A DNA stretch of 10,385 bases from Clostridia bacterium (GTDB lineage Bacteria > Bacillota > Clostridia > RGIG6154), in assembly GCA_017523005.1 (NCBI GenBank), contig JAFWXG010000008.1, positions 1 to 10,385 on the forward strand, given 5' to 3'. The position numbers and the translations under genes are program-made. The notes beneath the pieces were generated by a model. That model searched no databases, was not told where the DNA came from, and was given only the letters and a program-made list of their open reading frames with translations. Positions 6,865-10,385 of this stretch are shown here, piece by piece; positions within the stretch are counted from its first letter, which is position 1; every line of letters begins with the position of its first letter.

Positions 6865-7020
6865 GTACTATTATCTATTCACTCTTCTCTCTTCACCTTT
6901 CTCTAAAATTGTCGTTTCCAGATAAGAGATAAAAGAGAATAGAGAAGAGAACCGCCTTTGGCGGTTCGTCGGAGCAGCCAAAAAGCTTGTGAGAGTTTTT
7001 GGAAGTTTTTATTTTAGAAT
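6865..7020 (+). repeat. Repeat-like spacer with inverted repeats, no gene
   Basis: No reading frame or RNA gene is seen here. The left part is a pyrimidine-rich tract (TCTATTCACTCTTCTCTCTT, 6872-6891 region) answered by a purine-rich tract (GAGATAAAAGAGAATAGAGA region, 6926-6945), giving an imperfect inverted repeat. Next is a perfect hairpin GAACCGCC-TTT-GGCGGTTC (6949-6967), then CCAAAAA (6978-6984) with TTTTTGG (6996-7002), followed by a T-rich run. This looks like a degenerate dispersed intergenic repeat or MITE remnant, possibly with terminator activity. It ends just before the T-box promoter. Confidence 0.4.
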
Positions 7021-7033
7021 TTCAAAAAATCTC

Positions 7034-7062
7034 TTGACAAATTTAATGCTGTGTGCTAAAAT
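7034..7062 (+). promoter_or_regulatory. Sigma-A promoter of the T-box operon
   Basis: TTGACA (7034-7039) and TAAAAT (7057-7062) are separated by 17 bp, a near-consensus promoter. The start would be near 7069, immediately before T-box stem I. Confidence 0.85.
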
Positions 7063-7069
7063 ATATTTT

Positions 7070-7346
7070 AAATTGAAACGCTGTGATGCGGAATAGTAAG
7101 CATTTGCTTTCGCCTTGAGAGAGATGTCGGGTGGTGCAAGACATTGGGAAAGATTTGCTGAACTCACCGCGGAGTGGCTGCCGTGAACTTTTAGTAGGGG
7201 CAGACGGGGACTCCCGTAACAGAGTTAAGATGTGTTTGCATCTAAGGTGCATCCCTTTCGGATGAAGAAGAGTGGTACCGCGGAAACAATGAATTTATAG
7301 CGTTTTCGTCTCTTTGAACCAACAGAGAGATGGGAACGCTTTTTTG
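7070..7346 (+). promoter_or_regulatory. T-box riboswitch, leucine specifier (CTC)
   Basis: This leader senses uncharged tRNA and allows read-through into the downstream operon when the matching amino acid is scarce. Stem I has the distal AGAGAG bulge (7118-7123), the apical GGTGCAAG and the specifier loop with AGTA (7095-7098) opposite GAA (7160-7162). The lower helix GCGG/CCGC (7088-7091/7167-7170) closes it. The triplet between GAA and the purine before this helix is CTC (7163-7165), a leucine codon. The T-box proper is AGAGTGGTACCGCGG (7269-7283). Its TGGT (7273-7276) matches an ACCA tRNA end, agreeing with the A73 discriminator of tRNA-Leu. The antiterminator forms from 7268-7272 plus 7280-7287 with 7302-7314 around the TGGTACC bulge. 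T-box identity is very sure, specifier fairly sure. Confidence 0.95.
7299..7346 (+). terminator. T-box regulated intrinsic terminator
   Basis: AGCGTT and the following bases (7299-7316) pair with 7323-7340 (ending GGGAACGCT) in an 18-bp stem with a few G-U pairs and loop AACCAA (7317-7322), followed by TTTTTT (7340-7345). Bases 7302-7314 are shared with the antiterminator, so the two structures exclude each other. Confidence 0.92.
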
Positions 7347-7389
7347 TTGACAGAAATATAGTTTATATTTTGAAGGGAGATTTCAAAAA

Positions 7390-8778
7390 ATGAGAAAAAT
7401 CAATATTACAGACATTACTCTTAAAAAACTTTCAGAGGATCGTGAAATATCGCTGCTTTTCCGTGAAAAATCGGCAATAGCAAACTGTGCAGAATTACTT
7501 GGCGCAGATGCGATTGAATTACCGGCTGTTAAAAATCTCCGCGAAGACACCATTATATACAAAACTATTTCACAGAATGTTCAAAACGCGACTCTTGCCA
7601 TTCCGGTTGGATTTAACAAGGAAGATGTTGCATCTGTATGGGAATGTATTAAAGACGCAAAAAACCCACGCCTTCAGATTGAACTTCCCGTCTCAACAAT
7701 TCAGATGGAATATACATATCATGTAAAACAAGCTGTTATGCTTGAAAAAATTGCAGAGCTTACAAAGGAAGCAAAGGCATATTGTAAAGATGTGGAATTT
7801 TCTGCAATTGATGCAACAAGAGCAGATGTAGATTTTCTTGTTTCTGCAGTAAAAGAAGCAGAAGCAAATGGTGCAGGCATTGTAACTATATGCGATAACG
7901 CAGGAGTATCAACTCCTGAAGAAGTTGCTAACTTAGTAGCAAAGGTTAAAGATGCAGTAAGTATTCCTGTATATGTTCAGGTTTCTGACCGTATCAATAT
8001 GGGTGTAGCATCGGCATTTGCGGCTATTTCAAAGGGTGCAGATGGCATTAAATGTGCTATGGCAGGAAAAGATGTTCTTTTAACAGGGGAATTTTCCGAT
8101 GCAATAAGTGTTTGCGGTTCACAGATTGATGCTATGCTTGAATTGGATACCACCAAAATTCATGCAAGTATTGATGATATGCTTTCAAATATAAATCACG
8201 AAAGCTACGAATCAGAAAATACCGTAAGCGAAAAGAAAAAGATTTTACTCGATTCTGATTCTTCTATGGCTCAGGTTGCTAATGCTGCAGAAGTTTTAGG
8301 CTATGAGCTTTCTGACTCGGATATTGGAAATGTATATAAAACACTTATGCAGGTATGCGAAAAGAAAGGTGCTGTTGGCTTAAAAGAATTTGAAGCATTG
8401 ATTGCAAGTTCAGCTATGCAGGCTCCTTCAACCTACCATTTTGAAACATACACAACAACAAGCTCTAATGTAGCAAGCTCAATGTCACAGGTTACACTTA
8501 AATGCAACGATGAAATTATATGCGGTGTAAGTAACGGAGAGGGTCCTATTGACTCTGCATTCCGTGCTATTGAACAGTGTATAGGTCATCACTATGAGCT
8601 TGATGATTTTCAGGTTCAATCTGTAACCGAGGGAAAAGAAGCGTTAGGCTCTGCGCTCGTCAGACTTCGCAACAACGGAAAGCTTTATTCAGGTAACGGT
8701 ACTTCAACCGATATCGTTGCAGCGAGCATCAGGGCATATATAAATGCACTTAACAAGATTGTTTTTGAGGAGGCGTAA
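7390..8778 (+). CDS. LeuA-like protein with lost catalytic motifs and intact leucine regulatory domain
   Basis: The 462-residue product aligns by eye with 2-isopropylmalate synthase (LeuA, about 510-520 residues). Residues 1-250 match the HMGL TIM barrel (DVEFSAIDATRADVDFL at 134-150; CDNAGVSTPEEVA at 168-180). About 285-340 match the linker domain (MAQVANAAEVLGYE). About 350-459 match the LeuA allosteric dimer domain (SNGEGPIDSAFRAI, 381-394; GTSTDIVAAS, 437-446). However, DTTLRDGEQ is DITLKKLSE (8-16), so the catalytic Arg and metal Asp are gone. The metal HxHDD is QVSDR (197-201), NGIGERAGN is replaced by AGKDVLLTG, and the linker with the catalytic His is shortened. It is therefore unlikely to be an acetyl-CoA condensing synthase. 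It may be a pseudoenzyme or leucine-sensing regulator. AAGGGAG precedes the ATG by 10 nt; expression is under the leucine T-box. Confidence 0.9.
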   Translation: MRKINITDITLKKLSEDREISLLFREKSAIANCAELLGADAIELPAVKNLREDTIIYKTISQNVQNATLAIPVGFNKEDVASVWECIKDAKNPRLQIELPVSTIQMEYTYHVKQAVMLEKIAELTKEAKAYCKDVEFSAIDATRADVDFLVSAVKEAEANGAGIVTICDNAGVSTPEEVANLVAKVKDAVSIPVYVQVSDRINMGVASAFAAISKGADGIKCAMAGKDVLLTGEFSDAISVCGSQIDAMLELDTTKIHASIDDMLSNINHESYESENTVSEKKKILLDSDSSMAQVANAAEVLGYELSDSDIGNVYKTLMQVCEKKGAVGLKEFEALIASSAMQAPSTYHFETYTTTSSNVASSMSQVTLKCNDEIICGVSNGEGPIDSAFRAIEQCIGHHYELDDFQVQSVTEGKEALGSALVRLRNNGKLYSGNGTSTDIVAASIRAYINALNKIVFEEA

Positions 8779-8779
8779 T

Positions 8780-10243
8780 ATGAAGATAGTATTTTCAACT
8801 AAGAATGTTTACCGCACTTCCTTTCTTGATACTTGCCGTTATGCCTTTGATTATGGATTTCACGGTTTTGAAATATATGACGCAATAAAAGAAAGAAGCT
8901 CTCATCACGACAGTATATTAAGACGCGACCGCATAGCTGATGCAAAGAGGAAGCTTGTAAACAGAAATCTTTCAGTTTCAGCACTTCGTATGCCTGATAG
9001 CATTGATAACGAAAATACAACCTCAGAACTCATTTTAAAATATGTGGACATGGCTGCAACATCCGGAGTTTCTAATGTGATTGTGCGCATTGATAATAAA
9101 ATTTCATTTGATGTTCTGGATGAAAAACTTTCTGTTGCTATAAAGAAAGCAGAAAATGCTGATGTTAATATTTTATTTGAAACTGTCGGGGCTTTAGCAA
9201 ACACAGAAAATGTAATTGATATAATAAATCACTTTTCGTCTGCAGTAATCGGGGCTTCATGGAATGTGAGGGGTACATACTTTGATGCAGGCGAAACATC
9301 GGAAGCAACCATTAAAACTCTGGGTGCATATATAAAATATGTTCGTCTTGGAGATATGAAAGACGGGAAAACTGTTCTTATTGGCGAAGGCGAGCTTGAT
9401 GTAGCTAAGCTTATAGGAGCACTTTCATCTCTTAACTACGAAGGATATATTTGTGCGGCATGGAATGAAGAAATTAACGATGCTGATATAGTTCTCACTC
9501 ATTTTGCCAACTATATTTCACAACTTAACCGCGAGAAAAAATCCTTTGATAAAGCATACTACAACAGGGATAAAACAGGCACATTTGTATGGAAAAAGTA
9601 TGATGTTATTGAGGCAACATTTTCTGATGTGCTTGATAAAATGGCAGAAACATATCCTGATCAGTATGCGTTTAAGTACCCTACACTTGATTATACAAGG
9701 ACTTATGAGCAGTTCAGACGCGATGTTGATGAATGTGCAGCGGCGCTTATATCATTGGGTGTAAAAGCAGGAGACCATGTTGCAGTTTGGGCTACAAATG
9801 TTCCGCAGTGGTTTATCACATTCTGGGCGACAACAAAAATCGGCGCAGTTTTAGTTACTGTTAATACAGCCTACAAAATCCATGAAATTGAATATCTGTT
9901 AAAGCAGTCTGACACGCATACTCTTGTTATGATTGAGTATTGCAAGGACATTAACTATAAAGAAATAATAGAAGAGCTTTGTCCTGAGCTTGAAAACTTA
10001 GAACCCGGCAAACCCCTGTATTCAAAAAATCTTCCGTTTTTACGAAATGTAGTGACTGTTGATTTTTCTATGAAAGGGTGTCTTACATGGGAACAGATGC
10101 TTTCCCGTTCTTCTCTTGTTCCCCGCGAAGAAGTCAAAGGCGTGCATCGCTTGTTAAGCCTGATGATGTTTGTAATATGCAGTACACATCAGGTACAACA
10201 GGATTTCCTAAGGGCGTTATGCTTACACACAGAAATATTGTAA
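8780..10243 (+). CDS. TIM-barrel / acyl-CoA synthetase fusion, N-terminal part up to a frameshift
   Basis: The ATG at 8780 is chosen because GAGGAGG (8767-8773) lies 6 nt before it and it starts one base after the LeuA-like stop; a start at 8744 lies inside that gene. Residues 1-250 form a xylose-isomerase-like (AP-endonuclease 2) TIM barrel: LFET with E134, GDMKDG, and GEGELDVAKLIGAL then YEGYI. Other usual metal ligands look changed: WNVRG (161-165) for WDxxH, YVRLGD for HVHxKD, and AAW for the final EW. From about 276 an AMP-binding acyl-CoA synthetase begins (SDVLDKMAETYPDQYAFKY; TYEQFRRDVDECAAALISLGV; GDHVAVWATNVPQWFITFWA; GAVLVTVNTAYKIHEIEYLL). This half activates a carboxylic acid to acyl-AMP and acyl-CoA. 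True sequence ends near K453; residues after that are out of frame. Confidence 0.85.
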   Translation: MKIVFSTKNVYRTSFLDTCRYAFDYGFHGFEIYDAIKERSSHHDSILRRDRIADAKRKLVNRNLSVSALRMPDSIDNENTTSELILKYVDMAATSGVSNVIVRIDNKISFDVLDEKLSVAIKKAENADVNILFETVGALANTENVIDIINHFSSAVIGASWNVRGTYFDAGETSEATIKTLGAYIKYVRLGDMKDGKTVLIGEGELDVAKLIGALSSLNYEGYICAAWNEEINDADIVLTHFANYISQLNREKKSFDKAYYNRDKTGTFVWKKYDVIEATFSDVLDKMAETYPDQYAFKYPTLDYTRTYEQFRRDVDECAAALISLGVKAGDHVAVWATNVPQWFITFWATTKIGAVLVTVNTAYKIHEIEYLLKQSDTHTLVMIEYCKDINYKEIIEELCPELENLEPGKPLYSKNLPFLRNVVTVDFSMKGCLTWEQMLSRSSLVPREEVKGVHRLLSLMMFVICSTHQVQQDFLRALCLHTEIL

Positions 10244-10385
10244 ATAACGGTAAAACTATTGGCGACAGAATGGATTTGTCAACCGCAGACCGCATGATGA
10301 TACAGGTTCCCATGTTCCATTGTTTCGGCATGGTGCTTTCAATGACATCTATGATGACACACGGCGGAACACTTTGTCCTATACC
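10138..10385 (+). pseudogene. Acyl-CoA synthetase continuation in the -1 frame (frameshift, cut by window edge)
   Basis: From 10138 the family sequence resumes one base back: RRASLVKPDDVCNMQYTSGT, then TGFPKGVMLTHRN, then MIQVPMFHCFGMVLS and THGGTLCPI to the edge. YTSGTTGFPKG is the phosphate-binding P-loop (A3 motif) of adenylate-forming enzymes. Joining K453 (10136-10138) to this frame gives EEVKRRASLVKPDDV, a natural reading. One A lost from GTCAAAAGG, leaving GTCAAAGG, would explain the break. It could be a real mutation, a sequencing or assembly error in the short A-run, or much less likely programmed frameshifting. If repaired, the gene is open to the right edge and would carry the rest of the synthetase. 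Confidence 0.85.

Noticed and set aside
7156..7159. TGC or GCT as the T-box specifier (Cys or Ala)
   Set aside because: These bases pair with AGCA (7099-7102 region) above the specifier loop; the AGTA/GAA motif places CTC in the decoding position, and the T-box U fits tRNA-Leu.
7043..7252. 69-codon open frame on the minus strand
   Set aside because: It runs antisense to the T-box leader and shows no ribosome binding site or domain.
7347..7375. TTGACA after the T-box terminator as a second promoter
   Set aside because: No -10 hexamer occurs at 16-18 bp; the following TATATT is only 11 bp away.
7390..8778. Simple annotation as functional leuA
   Set aside because: The catalytic Arg, the metal Asp and both metal His are absent, so naming it 2-isopropylmalate synthase would mislead.
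8744..8779. Earlier in-frame ATG at 8744 as start of the fusion gene
   Set aside because: It lies inside the end of the LeuA-like gene, adds arginine-rich residues without family similarity and lacks a ribosome binding site; the ATG at 8780 has GAGGAGG at ideal distance.
10133..10146. Programmed -1 frameshift signal
   Set aside because: GTCAAAGG is not a proper X-XXY-YYZ heptamer and no stable downstream hairpin or upstream Shine-Dalgarno stimulator was seen; a lost A in a short run is simpler.
1..10385. CRISPR array, prophage, transposase or integrase
   Set aside because: No regularly spaced direct repeats and no recombinase or phage-like reading frame were seen on either strand.

Overview
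The window reads as a chromosomal segment of a low-GC Gram-positive anaerobe of the class Clostridia (Bacillota). The pointers are A+T-rich intergenic DNA with near-consensus sigma-A promoters at 17-bp spacing, strong GGAGG ribosome binding sites, a T-box leader, an ECF-type vitamin transporter next to type III pantothenate kinase, and secreted proteins with dockerin-like and copper-amine-oxidase-like stalk domains. A genus cannot be assigned from the sequence alone.

Left half (1-5168, all minus strand). A long, tightly packed set of genes runs leftward from one strong promoter at 5214-5242. In transcription order: a secreted protein with a cohesin-like domain and a stalk domain (5168-4035), a secreted dockerin-like protein (4013-3246), a four-helix membrane protein (3245-2805), an ECF substrate-binding subunit, probably for pantothenate (2785-2201), type III pantothenate kinase coaX (2185-1418), a hairpin, a 53-residue membrane peptide (1370-1209) and the 16S rRNA pseudouridine synthase rsuA (1221-505). 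A separate promoter then drives the start of a sugar-type ABC transporter ATPase that runs off the left edge.

Middle (5169-6864). Two back-to-back promoters separate the leftward operon from a rightward rodA/ftsW-type peptidoglycan polymerase. Next comes the transfer-messenger RNA gene ssrA, with a complete 7-bp acceptor stem, encoded CCA, the tag ANKNLAYAA and a perfect terminator.

Right half (6865-10385). A roughly 150-bp repeat-like spacer precedes a full T-box leader whose specifier reads CTC (Leu), with its own promoter, antiterminator and terminator. It controls two coupled genes. The first looks like 2-isopropylmalate synthase (LeuA), but the catalytic Arg/Asp motif, the metal-binding HxH and the NGxGERAGN motif are all replaced, while the C-terminal leucine-binding regulatory domain is well kept. 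The second is an unusual fusion of a xylose-isomerase-like TIM barrel with an acyl-CoA synthetase (AMP-binding) domain. It is interrupted by an apparent one-base frameshift near 10138 and is cut by the right edge.

The most interesting part is this leucine-controlled pair: a probable LeuA pseudoenzyme that keeps a leucine sensor, plus a TIM-barrel/acyl-CoA synthetase fusion. One inference is that they activate a branched-chain acid as a leucine precursor, or regulate such an activity, when charged tRNA-Leu is scarce. The adjacent cohesin-like and dockerin-like pair is a second point of interest.
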